Assembly (NCBI GenBank): GCA_002305715.1
Contig: DBQD01000008.1
Span: 1-19,518, forward strand
Source: Proteiniphilum sp. UBA1403
GTDB lineage: Bacteria > Bacteroidota > Bacteroidia > Bacteroidales > Dysgonomonadaceae
DNA length: 19,518 nt
Direction of reading: 5' to 3'
The translations under genes were made by a program, and so were the position numbers. Of this stretch, positions 7,058 through 14,481 are shown in pieces. The notes under the pieces were generated by a model. The model ran no database searches and was not told where the DNA came from. It saw only the letters and a list, made by a program, of their open reading frames with translations. Each line of letters begins with the position of its first letter. Position 1 is the stretch's first letter.

Positions 7058-8179
7058 ATGACATTTAAAGAATTAACATTGATCGAGCCCATTCTAAAAG
7101 CGCTCGACGAAAAAGGATACACAATACCTACCCCCATTCAAGAACAAGCCATTGTCCCAGCCCTGCAGAACCGCGATATACTGGGATTAGCACAAACAGG
7201 CACCGGCAAGACAGCCGCCTTTGCACTTCCCATCATTCAACAACTCTATCTCAATAAAAGCCATGGTAAACGGAGAGAGATCAAAGCATTGATTCTTACC
7301 CCTACTCGTGAGCTGGCTATCCAGATAGACGACAGCTTGCGTGAGTATACAACCTACACCGGTCTTCGCCACTGTGTGATTTATGGAGGAGTGAAGCAGC
7401 ATGCTCAGGTTGGCGCACTCAAGCAGGGTGTCGATATCCTTGTCGCCACACCGGGGCGATTGCTCGACCTCATCAGTCAACGCTACATCAGCCTTCAGTC
7501 CATTCGACACTTTGTGTTAGACGAAGCCGACAGAATGCTCGACATGGGATTCATCCACGACATTAAGCGACTGCTGCCGCTACTTCCACAAGAGAAGCAA
7601 ACACTTTTCTTTTCGGCTACCATGCCCAACTCCATTGCATCCCTTTCACGCACAATCCTTCGCAACCCTGTACGGGTTGAGGTTACCCCCGTCTCTTCTG
7701 TGGTAGACACCATCGAACAATATATTTACTACGTAGAGAAACAGGAGAAGAAAGATTTGCTCATCGACCTTCTGAAGAAAGATAAGCGCAAGTCGGTTCT
7801 CGTTTTCTCCCGCACAAAACATGGTGCCGATAAAATTGCCCGGGTACTCACAAAGGCGGGTATCGGCAGCGAGGCCATCCATGGTAACAAGTCGCAGAAT
7901 GCACGTCAGCGAGCGCTAACGAACTTTAAGTCGCATAATACAATGGTACTTATTGCCACAGATATTGCGGCGCGAGGCATTGATATCGATCAGCTCGATA
8001 TGGTAATAAATTACGATTTGCCCGATGTGGCAGAGACCTATGTACACCGTATTGGTCGCACCGGACGTGCCGGCAACAGTGGCATGGCACTCACTTTTTG
8101 TGCCACCGATGAGCAGCCCATGCTGAAGGACATTCAGAAGCTCACAGGAAGAGTGCTGAAGACAGCAGTCGAGTTTTGA
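7058..8179 (+). CDS. DEAD-box ATP-dependent RNA helicase (RhlE-like, minimal core)
   Basis: 373 residues holding almost only the two RecA-like helicase domains. In order: Q motif (PTPIQEQA, 25-32, with Q28), motif I AQTGTGKT (45-52), Ia PTRELAIQ (82-89), Ib TPGRL (131-135), motif II DEAD (155-158), motif III SAT (186-188), IV LVFSRTKHGAD, V ATDIAARGIDI, and VI HRIGRTGR (330-337). The sequence fits the RhlE group, which unwinds structured RNA in ribosome assembly and mRNA decay. The basic C-terminal extension often found after the core is missing: the protein ends six residues after the LKTAVEF heptad begins at 367. That last heptad is repeated in degenerate form downstream of the stop (8193-8252), so the 3' end may have been reshaped. 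The gene stands alone with its own leader. Confidence 0.94.
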   Translation: MTFKELTLIEPILKALDEKGYTIPTPIQEQAIVPALQNRDILGLAQTGTGKTAAFALPIIQQLYLNKSHGKRREIKALILTPTRELAIQIDDSLREYTTYTGLRHCVIYGGVKQHAQVGALKQGVDILVATPGRLLDLISQRYISLQSIRHFVLDEADRMLDMGFIHDIKRLLPLLPQEKQTLFFSATMPNSIASLSRTILRNPVRVEVTPVSSVVDTIEQYIYYVEKQEKKDLLIDLLKKDKRKSVLVFSRTKHGADKIARVLTKAGIGSEAIHGNKSQNARQRALTNFKSHNTMVLIATDIAARGIDIDQLDMVINYDLPDVAETYVHRIGRTGRAGNSGMALTFCATDEQPMLKDIQKLTGRVLKTAVEF

Positions 8180-8252
8180 GTACTGCGAGATTCTGAAGAC
8201 TGTACAAGGGTTTTAAAACTACAAGATTCTGAAGACTGCGGTCAGGTTTTAC
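8156..8252 (+). repeat. Three tandem degenerate copies of the helicase 3' end
   Basis: Copies start with CTGAAGAC at 8156, 8193 and 8229 (37- and 36-base steps). The first is the last seven codons plus stop of the helicase (LKTAVEF). The second read in its own frame gives LKTVQGF and a stop, and the third gives LKTAVRF and runs on. The first two copies end in AGATT, giving GATTCTGAAGACTG at both junctions. The array therefore arose by duplication of the gene's tail and the sequence just after it. Confidence 0.75.
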
Positions 8253-8384
8253 CTTTTTAAATAGACGAGATCAGCGGTTACGATATCAGTTGTAGCGAAC
8301 TAAACTCAAACCTTTGTGCTTGGTGTTTCCCTTTTAGGAGCCTGTTTTTTGGCTTTCAGGCGTATAGTTAAATCTATTTATATC

Positions 8385-8412
8385 AATATTGACTTGATAA
8401 TCAATATTTTTT
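8385..8412 (+). terminator. Probable intrinsic terminator downstream of the helicase
   Basis: AATATTGA (8385-8392) and TCAATATT (8401-8408) form an 8-bp stem with an 8-base loop and run straight into a T tract (to 8412). The stem is A/T-only except for one C:G pair, so it is weak. It is placed about 205 bases after the helicase stop. Confidence 0.45.
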
Positions 8413-8456
8413 ATGTAACTTTATACCCTTGAACAGTTCACCTGCAGTATCCTTCT

Positions 8457-8544
8457 GTACACGACCCACACTGAGCCAGTACACGACCCGCATTGAACCC
8501 GTAAAGAAATCGCATTGAACCCGTAAAGAAATCGCATTGAATAT
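8457..8544. repeat. 22-base tandem repeat, four units
   Basis: Units lie at 8457-8478, 8479-8500, 8501-8522 and 8523-8544, all exactly 22 bases long. Units 1 and 2 begin GTACACGACC; units 3 and 4 begin GTAAAGAAATCGCATTGAA. Units 2, 3 and 4 share CGCATTGAA, and unit 1 has the variant CACACTGAG. This pattern suggests stepwise duplication. The array ends 87 bases before the cold-shock start codon and may lie in its leader or promoter region. Confidence 0.8.
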
Positions 8545-8579
8545 AAATTGAGTCTGTATATTACCAGCATTGAAGTATA

Positions 8580-8593
8580 GATCGTTTACGATC
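8580..8593. promoter_or_regulatory. Palindrome upstream of the cold-shock gene
   Basis: GATCGT-TT-ACGATC is a perfect 6-bp inverted repeat with a two-base centre. It ends 38 bases before the start codon at 8632, inside A/T-rich DNA, and could be an operator site or a short hairpin in the mRNA leader. Confidence 0.35.
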
Positions 8594-8631
8594 AGATTAT
8601 ATAATACAATTTTAAAACTATTCGTATATAA

Positions 8632-9075
8632 ATGGCAAAACCAAGTTCATTCCTCAAGAAAGAGATCGAAAAAAACAAACAACAAAAGAAAAAAGAAAAA
8701 CAACAGCGCAAAGAAGAGCGAAAACAACAGGGTACCAGCTCCTTTGAAGATATGATTGCGTATGTCGATGCCAATGGTGTGATCGTAAGTGAACCCCCTG
8801 TTCTAGCTCCTCACGATGAGATTGCTATCGAAGACATTGAAATATCTGTACCTCGCAAGGAGGAGACCGAAGAAGTGGGAGAACCTACAGGGCGTGTCGA
8901 TTTTTACGATGAAGGACGAGGTTATGGTTTTATTAAAGAACAAAACAGCGTAAATAAATACTTTTTTCACAAGAGTAATGCCGAGGCAGGTATACTAGAG
9001 GGAGATAAGGTTACCTACCGACTCGAACGCGGTCCCAAAGGAATGAATGCAGTGGATGTAAAGCTCGTTCACTAA
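8632..9075 (+). CDS. Cold-shock-domain protein with basic N-terminal extension
   Basis: 147 residues. The C-terminal part (about 85-146) is a cold-shock domain: TGRVDFYDEGRGYGFIKE contains the RNP1-like GYGFIK (97-102) and KYFFH (109-113) is the RNP2-like strand, followed by GDKVTYRLERGPKGMNAVDV. Such domains bind single-stranded RNA or DNA and act as RNA chaperones. The N-terminal part is unlike classic 70-residue CspA: residues 9-33 are almost only K, E, Q and R (KKEIEKNKQQKKKEKQQRKE) and probably form a charged helix, and 50-84 is acidic and probably disordered. This architecture is common in Bacteroidota. A strong terminator follows 10 bases after the stop. The two repeat arrays lie upstream. 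Confidence 0.88.
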   Translation: MAKPSSFLKKEIEKNKQQKKKEKQQRKEERKQQGTSSFEDMIAYVDANGVIVSEPPVLAPHDEIAIEDIEISVPRKEETEEVGEPTGRVDFYDEGRGYGFIKEQNSVNKYFFHKSNAEAGILEGDKVTYRLERGPKGMNAVDVKLVH

Positions 9076-9085
9076 CCAAAAAATG

Positions 9086-9116
9086 AAACTCCGGTAATAC
9101 CGGAGTTTTTCTTTTA
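9086..9116 (+). terminator. Strong intrinsic terminator, bidirectional, between cold-shock gene and hisS
   Basis: AAACTCCGGT (9086-9095) and ACCGGAGTTT (9099-9108) form a perfect 10-bp stem with a 3-base loop, followed by TTCTTTT. Read on the other strand the stem is followed by CATTTTTT, so it can also serve hisS, which converges from the right and ends at 9164. Confidence 0.9.
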
Positions 9117-9163
9117 TAGACCTTTATTAATCATTCATTCAATTATAATTAACATTCATACAC

Positions 9164-10534
9164 TCATTTCGTCTGATGCCCCACAATAGCTAACACCTCG
9201 TTGAGCGTAACACATTGTTGCTCGCCAGTTACCATGTTTTTAAGAGTCATGTTACCCTCCTTCATTTCGTTTTCGCCCACTAGAGCTACAAAGGGGATGT
9301 GGTTGCTATCGGCATAAGAGAGTTGCTTTTTCATTTTGGCAGCCTCAGGATAGAGTTCACAACTGATGCCCGCACGTCGCAATTGCATGATCACCGGAAG
9401 CAGGTAATCCGCTTCTTTCTCCCCGAAATTTACAAAAAGTAGATCGCTCGCCCGTGTGAAGTCGCCCGGGAAACGATTCAACTGATTCAGTACATCATAT
9501 ATACGGTCGGCCCCAAAAGAGATGCCCACACCCGACACACCCGACAAACCAAATATACCAGTCAGGTTATCATACCTTCCACCGCCGGTGATGCTGCCAA
9601 TCTCCACTTCCAACGCCTTCACCTCGATGATGGCACCAGTGTAGTAATTAAGTCCACGCGCCAAAGTCAGGTCGAGTGTCACCTCATTTTTGAGTGTCAG
9701 CTTACCGGCTTTCTCAAAGATGAATGACATCTCATCAATCCCTTTTAGACCCGTTTCAGATTCGGCCAGCACCTCACGCAGTTTGGCAAGTTTCTCTTCT
9801 GTCGTACCGCTTAGTAGCAAAATAGGCTGCAGTTTATCAAGAGACTCTTTGCTTATCCCTTTGGCTATCAACTCCTCGTTCACCTTCTCCAGTCCAATCT
9901 TGTCCAGCTTGTCTATAGCCACGGTGATGTCGGTTATCTTATCCGCTTCACCAATGATCTCCGCAATTCCCGCGAGTATTTTGCGGTTATTCAGCTTCAT
10001 CTGTACACAGATGTCAAGGCGGGTAAACACCTCATCCATAATCTGTATCAGCTCCACCTCATTCAGCAACGAGTCGGAACCAACAATATCGGCATCGCAC
10101 TGAAAGAACTCTCTATAGCGACCCTTCTGCGGTCGGTCGGCGCGCCACACCGGTTGAATCTGGAAGCGTTTAAATGGGAATGTAATTTCATTGCGGTGCA
10201 TCACCACATAGCGTGCAAACGGCACGGTAAGGTCGTATCGTAACCCCTTCTCCGATATTTTGTTGGCTGTCTTCACCGCGTTTCCTTCGGTTAGGTCATC
10301 ATGACTCATTGCAGAGAGAAAGTCTCCCGAATTTAGGATCTTGAACAACAGCTTATCGCCTTCTTCGCCATATTTCCCCATCAATGTCGACAAATTTTCC
10401 ATTGCCGGTGTCTCAATTTGGCGGAATCCATAGAGTCGGTATACCTCTCTGATAGTGTCAAATATATAGTTTCGGCGTGCCATCTCCTCAGGAGAGAAGT
10501 CGCGCGTACCTTTTGGAATAGAGGGTTTCTGCAT
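9164..10534 (-). CDS. hisS: Histidine--tRNA ligase
   Basis: 456 residues, a class II aminoacyl-tRNA synthetase that charges tRNA-His. Motif 1 lies near the N-terminus (IPKGTRDFSPEE, 6-17; YGFRQIETPAMENLS, 35-49). Motif 2 is at 122-150 (KRFQIQPVWRADRPQKGRYRE) with R131. The histidine-binding block RGLNYYTG is at 293-300, with GGGRYDNL at 317-324 and motif 3 (GVGISFGADRIY) at 335-346. The C-terminal anticodon-binding domain runs from about 363. An insert of about 30 residues relative to the E. coli enzyme (424 residues) is normal for this phylum. It follows the PIN-PhoH gene by 53 bases on the same strand but has its own -7 box. Confidence 0.96.
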   Translation of the reverse strand: MQKPSIPKGTRDFSPEEMARRNYIFDTIREVYRLYGFRQIETPAMENLSTLMGKYGEEGDKLLFKILNSGDFLSAMSHDDLTEGNAVKTANKISEKGLRYDLTVPFARYVVMHRNEITFPFKRFQIQPVWRADRPQKGRYREFFQCDADIVGSDSLLNEVELIQIMDEVFTRLDICVQMKLNNRKILAGIAEIIGEADKITDITVAIDKLDKIGLEKVNEELIAKGISKESLDKLQPILLLSGTTEEKLAKLREVLAESETGLKGIDEMSFIFEKAGKLTLKNEVTLDLTLARGLNYYTGAIIEVKALEVEIGSITGGGRYDNLTGIFGLSGVSGVGISFGADRIYDVLNQLNRFPGDFTRASDLLFVNFGEKEADYLLPVIMQLRRAGISCELYPEAAKMKKQLSYADSNHIPFVALVGENEMKEGNMTLKNMVTGEQQCVTLNEVLAIVGHQTK

Positions 10535-10557
10535 CGTACTATTTTTTAATTGGGCCG

Positions 10558-10565
10558 CAAAGTTA
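10558..10565 (-). promoter_or_regulatory. -7 box for hisS
   Basis: TAACTTTG on the minus strand fits TAnnTTTG and implies a leader of about 20 nt before the ATG at 10534. The -33 region would fall at the very end of the PhoH gene and has no clear TTTG, so read-through from phoH is also possible. Confidence 0.5.
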
Positions 10566-10587
10566 ATAAAAAAATGCGACTCATTAC

Positions 10588-12015
10588 TTACAACAGATTA
10601 CTTGCCAGTTCAGAAAGCTCGCTTCGTTCACCTTTCACCAAGTTCACATGTGCAAAGATTTTCTGTCCCTTCATCTTGTCAATCATGTAAGCCAGTCCAC
10701 TCGATTGTGTATCGAGGTAGGGTTGGTCAATCTGTTGCAAATCGCCCGTAAATACCATCTTCGTACCTTCTGCAGCACGAGTAATAATTGTTTTTATTTC
10801 GTGAGGAGTAAGGTTCTGTGCCTCGTCGATAATACAGAACGTACCGGATAGACTTCGTCCACGAATGAATGCCAACGCTTCAATCACAAGCAATCCCCCT
10901 TTCTGCATCTCATCTATTGTCCGTAGTTCAGAGCTGTTTTGCCCCAGCTGTTGCTTAATCACATTTAGGTTGTCAAACAGGGGCTGCATGTAGGGTGCCA
11001 CCTTTTGCTTCTCGTCACCCGGAAGAAATCCCAGATCCTTATTCGAAAGGGAGACAATAGGTCTTGCCAGTAGAATCTGGTTGTAAGTTTTGTTTTGCTT
11101 GAGAGCCGATGCCAGAGCCAGTAGCGTTTTTCCCGTACCAGCCTTACCGGTTAAGCCCACCAGTTTTACATCCGGGTCGTTCAACACCTCAAACGCAAAA
11201 GCCTGTTCAGCATTACGTGGTTGTATTCCAAAATTATTCTCTTTCTCTACCTTTTTCACCGTCTGGGTGAATGGGTTGTAGCGTGCCAATACGCTGTTTC
11301 GCTCGCTCTTCATGATGAAGCACTGGTTCGGATCAGGCTGTATTTCAAAGGAGAACTCCTCCACATCCACACCATTTGGCTGTACATATATCTTGTCAAT
11401 GAGATCAGGGTTTACACCCTCAATCACCATCTCTCCGCGGTCAAATACATCAACGTCGGTTACCTTATCATTGATATAGTCTTCTGCCAACATACCCAAA
11501 GATCGCGCTTTCATGCGCAGGTTGATATCTTTTGAAACCAGTATGGTCTTCATCTCCGGATGCTTCGCTTCCACGTCAGCTACCACAGCAAGAATGCGGT
11601 TGTCGGGTATCTTATCCGGAAAAGCCTCATTTATTCGTTTATTATCGCGTGAAGCGTTCACTATATAGAGCTTTCCACCACCCATACCTAGGTCGGCACC
11701 TTTGGTAAAGAGGTCATCATCCGTAATCAGGTCCAATGTCCGCACAAAGGCACGAGCGTTGAAGTTAATCTGATCGTTTCCTTTTTTAAACTTATCCAAT
11801 TCCTCGAGCACTACAAAAGGTATGTAGATGTCGTTCTCCTCAAAGTTCTCCAAGCAGTTAAAATCGTGTAAAATTACATTTGTATCGAGAATGAAGTTTT
11901 TCTTGGCTCCCGCAGCCGTACTTTTCCGGCGTTTACCTGTTTCAGTTGTTTTACTCTTCGTTGATGAAGTGCCCATAGCGGTTTTCTCATTGGATTTGTC
12001 AGATGTTGTTATCAT
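10588..12015 (-). CDS. PIN-domain / PhoH-like ATPase fusion (PhoH2 family)
   Basis: 475 residues. After a basic Ser/Thr/Lys-rich N-terminus (1-38) comes a PIN nuclease-like domain (about 40-185) with the acidic residues expected: D44 (ILDTNVILHD), E71/E72 (VLEELDK), D138 (IPDNR) and D163 (VSKDINLR). The C-terminal half is a PhoH ATPase: Walker A TGKAGTGKT (289-297), LARPIVSL, Walker B CIIDEAQN (394-401), FTGDLQQID (422-430) and the arginine-containing GERSELSELA (462-471). Related PIN-PhoH proteins in other bacteria couple RNA unwinding to RNA cleavage, some as toxins; here no partner antitoxin gene lies next to it. It is divergent from dcp, with overlapping promoters. PIN activity is inferred from the retained acidic residues. 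Confidence 0.92.
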   Translation of the reverse strand: MITTSDKSNEKTAMGTSSTKSKTTETGKRRKSTAAGAKKNFILDTNVILHDFNCLENFEENDIYIPFVVLEELDKFKKGNDQINFNARAFVRTLDLITDDDLFTKGADLGMGGGKLYIVNASRDNKRINEAFPDKIPDNRILAVVADVEAKHPEMKTILVSKDINLRMKARSLGMLAEDYINDKVTDVDVFDRGEMVIEGVNPDLIDKIYVQPNGVDVEEFSFEIQPDPNQCFIMKSERNSVLARYNPFTQTVKKVEKENNFGIQPRNAEQAFAFEVLNDPDVKLVGLTGKAGTGKTLLALASALKQNKTYNQILLARPIVSLSNKDLGFLPGDEKQKVAPYMQPLFDNLNVIKQQLGQNSSELRTIDEMQKGGLLVIEALAFIRGRSLSGTFCIIDEAQNLTPHEIKTIITRAAEGTKMVFTGDLQQIDQPYLDTQSSGLAYMIDKMKGQKIFAHVNLVKGERSELSELASNLL

Positions 12016-12042
12016 ATTGCAAAATTTAAGATGCTTTTTCTA

Positions 12043-12050
12043 TATCTTTG
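12043..12050 (+). promoter_or_regulatory. -7 box for dcp
   Basis: TATCTTTG matches TAnnTTTG. The transcript would start near 12054, with a leader of about 29 nt before the ATG at 12083. The closest upstream TTG (12017-12019) is 23 bases away, slightly long for the -33 spacing. Confidence 0.55.
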
Positions 12051-12063
12051 CGCCTTGTACTTA

Positions 12064-12071
12064 CAAATATA
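12064..12071 (-). promoter_or_regulatory. -7 box for the PIN-PhoH gene
   Basis: On the minus strand TATATTTG matches TAnnTTTG and would start a transcript near 12060, about 45 nt before the ATG at 12015. It faces the dcp box at 12043-12050. No TTTG box is seen 20 bases upstream. Confidence 0.45.
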
Positions 12072-12082
12072 TAGAAAATTAT

Positions 12083-14176
12083 ATGAAGAAAATTCTGATA
12101 ACCCTTTTTTCTGCGATAATGATGATGACAACCATCCAGGCGGAAGAAAATCCATTCTTCCTTCCATTTAAAGGACCACATGGTACCGCACCCTTTCAAG
12201 AGATAAAGATATCACATTACGAGCCTGCCTTTGAGAAGGCAATGGCAGAACACCGTGCCGAGATCGACCAGATTACGACCAACCCCGAAGAACCCACATT
12301 TGCCAACACAATAGAGGCGCTGGAGTATTCTGGAGCCATGTTCAACCGTGTGGGCGGAGTGTTTTTCAATCTGCTCAGCGCTGAAAGCAACGACGAGATG
12401 ATGGAAATCTCTCAGAGAATCACACCCGCACTTTCAGAGCATAGCAATAATATCAATCTCAACGAAGCACTATTCAGTCGCGTGAAGGCTGTATACGATA
12501 CACGCTACAACTCCGGTCTCACCTATGAGCAGATCCGTCTTGTTGAAAAATACTACGAAGGATTTGAGAACAGCGGAGCAACGCTTTCTGCCGAAGGCAA
12601 GGAGCAATATCGTGCCCTCTCAATGGAATTGAGCAAGGCAACACTCGACTATAGCCAGAACACCCTTCGTGAGACGAACGCTTTTGAGATGTTGCTCACC
12701 AACGAGGCCGACTTGGCCGGACTTCCTGCATCTGTTGTTGAATCAGCCGCAGCGCGGGCAAAAGCAAAAGGCAAGAAGGGATGGCTCATCGACCTCTCTG
12801 CCCCTAGTTACACCGGTTTTATGAAATATTCTACACGTCGCGACTTGCGTGAGAAGCTTTACAAGGCCTACAACACCAAAGGTGTGAATGGTAACGAGTA
12901 CGACAACCAGGACCTTGTGCGCAAGATTGTGTCACTGCGTTTGCAGATAGCCAAACTGTTGGGTTATGAAAGTTACGCTCAGTATGCGCTAAAGAACCGT
13001 ATGGCAAAAAATGCCGAAGGAGTGTATGGCCTTCTCGATGGCTTGGCGAATGCCTTTGGTGATGTTGCTCGCAACGAAGTAAAAGCAGTAGCAGCATATG
13101 CTTCGAAGATGGAGGGTAAGCCTGTTGATTTGCAACCCTGGGACTGGAGCTTCTATGCAGACAAACTGAAAGATGAGGAGTATGGCATTAACGACGAGAT
13201 GACTCGCCCCTATTTTGAATTAGAAAATGTAAAGAAGGGGGTATTCGGATTGGCAACTACCCTCTATGGATTGCAGTTTGTGCCCAACCCCGAAATTCAG
13301 GTATACCATCCCGAAGTGGAAGCATTTGATGTACTCGATGAAAATGGGAACTTCTTATCTGTTTTGTATACCGACTTTCATCCACGCGATGGCAAACGCT
13401 CTGGCGCTTGGATGTCTTCTTTCAAGGATCAATATATTAAAGATGGTGTGGACAGCCGTCCGCATATCACCATCGTGATGAACTTCACCCGTCCAACCGA
13501 AAACAAACCCGCGTTGCTAACGTTCGATGAGGTAGAAACATTCCTTCACGAGTTTGGACATGCTCTGCATGGTATGTTGGCACGCAGTACTTACGAATCA
13601 CTCTCCGGTACTTCTGTATACCGCGACTTTGTAGAGCTTCCTTCACAAATCATGGAGAACTGGCTCACCGAAAAGGAATACCTCGATGGCTTTGCATTCC
13701 ATTATGAAACAGGCGAGAAGATGCCCGAAGAGCTGCTACAGCAGATCATCAAAGCTTCAAACTACAACGTGGGATACGCCACACTTCGACAGCTTTCCTT
13801 TGGTTATCTCGATATGAAGTGGCATACGCTCACAGAGCCCTATACAGGCGATGTAATCAGCTTCGAACAGGAAGCCATGTCGCGCGTACAACTATTGCCT
13901 TTGGTGCCCGGTACTTGCCTTTCAACCTCTTTCAGTCACATCTTCTCAGGAGGATATGCAGCCGGTTATTACAGCTACAAGTGGGCCGAAGTGATGGATG
14001 CTGATGCCTTCTCATTGTTCAAAGAGAAGGGGATCTTCGATAAGGCAACCGCCGATTCTTTCCGTCGCAATATCCTCGAGAGAGGGAATACCGAAGAGCC
14101 AACCGACCTTTATAAACGATTCCGAGGTCGCGAAGCAACGGTCGATGCACTGCTTAAGAGAAGCGGAGTAAATTAA
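12083..14176 (+). CDS. dcp: Peptidyl-dipeptidase Dcp (M3 family), exported
   Basis: 697 residues from the chosen ATG. The M3 zinc site is H489-E490-x-x-H493 (LHEFGHALHG) with the third ligand E518 (FVELPSQIMENW), 25 residues later as in Dcp enzymes. The C-terminal block SHIFSGGYAAGYYSYKWAEV with its conserved tyrosines binds the substrate. Dcp enzymes release dipeptides from peptide C-termini. Residues 1-20 (MKKILITLFSAIMMMTTIQA) look like a signal peptide cut before EENPF, so the enzyme is probably periplasmic. The frame is open further upstream to 11828, but that part lies antisense to phoH and precedes the promoter, so the ATG at 12083 is preferred. A hairpin terminator follows 24 bases after the stop. 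Confidence 0.93.
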   Translation: MKKILITLFSAIMMMTTIQAEENPFFLPFKGPHGTAPFQEIKISHYEPAFEKAMAEHRAEIDQITTNPEEPTFANTIEALEYSGAMFNRVGGVFFNLLSAESNDEMMEISQRITPALSEHSNNINLNEALFSRVKAVYDTRYNSGLTYEQIRLVEKYYEGFENSGATLSAEGKEQYRALSMELSKATLDYSQNTLRETNAFEMLLTNEADLAGLPASVVESAAARAKAKGKKGWLIDLSAPSYTGFMKYSTRRDLREKLYKAYNTKGVNGNEYDNQDLVRKIVSLRLQIAKLLGYESYAQYALKNRMAKNAEGVYGLLDGLANAFGDVARNEVKAVAAYASKMEGKPVDLQPWDWSFYADKLKDEEYGINDEMTRPYFELENVKKGVFGLATTLYGLQFVPNPEIQVYHPEVEAFDVLDENGNFLSVLYTDFHPRDGKRSGAWMSSFKDQYIKDGVDSRPHITIVMNFTRPTENKPALLTFDEVETFLHEFGHALHGMLARSTYESLSGTSVYRDFVELPSQIMENWLTEKEYLDGFAFHYETGEKMPEELLQQIIKASNYNVGYATLRQLSFGYLDMKWHTLTEPYTGDVISFEQEAMSRVQLLPLVPGTCLSTSFSHIFSGGYAAGYYSYKWAEVMDADAFSLFKEKGIFDKATADSFRRNILERGNTEEPTDLYKRFRGREATVDALLKRSGVN

Positions 14177-14200
14177 CTGTATTGCATTTGACTTAAGTGT

Positions 14201-14235
14201 GCCATATGGCCTGTATGTGCCATATGGCCATTTTT
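14201..14235 (+). terminator. Terminator of dcp made of two GCCATATGGC palindromes
   Basis: GCCATATGGC occurs at 14201-14210 and 14219-14228. Each copy is a palindrome, so the two can pair as a 10-bp stem around an 8-base loop, followed by CATTTTTG. This fits an intrinsic terminator for dcp. A related copy with one extra A (GCCAATATGGC) lies at 14277-14287. Confidence 0.65.
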
Positions 14236-14325
14236 GTGTTATTCTGCCAGTAAGTCAATAAGATGCGGTAAATTGCGCCAATATGGCAAAGTCGGTTTAT
14301 TTTTTTAAATTTTCCCCTAAAATAT

Positions 14326-14355
14326 TTTGTCACAATTATTTTATGACTATCTTTG
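14326..14355 (+). promoter_or_regulatory. Promoter of the RRM gene
   Basis: TTTG (14326-14329) is followed after 18 bases by TATCTTTG (14348-14355), close to the Bacteroidota consensus spacing of 19-21. The start site would be near 14359, leaving a leader of about 122 nt. Confidence 0.65.
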
Positions 14356-14481
14356 TCGCGCATAAGTATTTTTTAGTAGGCCGTTATTTAGTCACTTCAC
14401 ACACGTCAAGTTATTGCCTAACTCCACTTTCTAAGAGCTTCTGCAAATTTTAATTATTTTATTATTTTATTTATTTTTTAC

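Larger units (their letters stand above)
8180..8631. other. Repeat-rich intergenic region between helicase and cold-shock gene
   Basis: No coding region is supported in these 452 bases. From left to right they hold the duplicated helicase tail (to 8252), a likely terminator hairpin at 8385-8412, a four-unit 22-base tandem repeat at 8457-8544 with an isolated GCATTGAA copy at 8568-8575, and a palindrome at 8580-8593. No convincing TAnnTTTG promoter for the downstream gene was found; AACCTTTG at 8308-8315 is one base off. Confidence 0.65.
14177..14481. other. Intergenic region between dcp and the RRM gene
   Basis: No coding region is supported in these 305 bases. The left part holds the dcp terminator and a third GCCA-type palindrome. 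The middle holds the RRM promoter at 14326-14355. The rest is the RRM leader, about 120 nt, whose last 35 bases are almost only A and T, as is typical before Bacteroidota start codons. Confidence 0.7.

Noticed and set aside
8457..8544. CRISPR array
   Set aside because: The 22-base units are contiguous with no spacers, there are only four, and no cas gene is present.
8570..8774. Small open frames on both strands around the cold-shock start
   Set aside because: Both are shadows of the Lys/Gln-rich N-terminus of the cold-shock gene and the A/T-rich leader, with no conserved features.
10588..12015. Toxin-antitoxin locus based on the PIN domain
   Set aside because: No small antitoxin gene is found on either side; the PIN domain is fused to a PhoH ATPase, and the neighbours are housekeeping genes.
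11828..12082. N-terminal extension of dcp by 85 residues
   Set aside because: It is antisense to phoH and lies upstream of the dcp promoter; the ATG at 12083 begins a good signal peptide.
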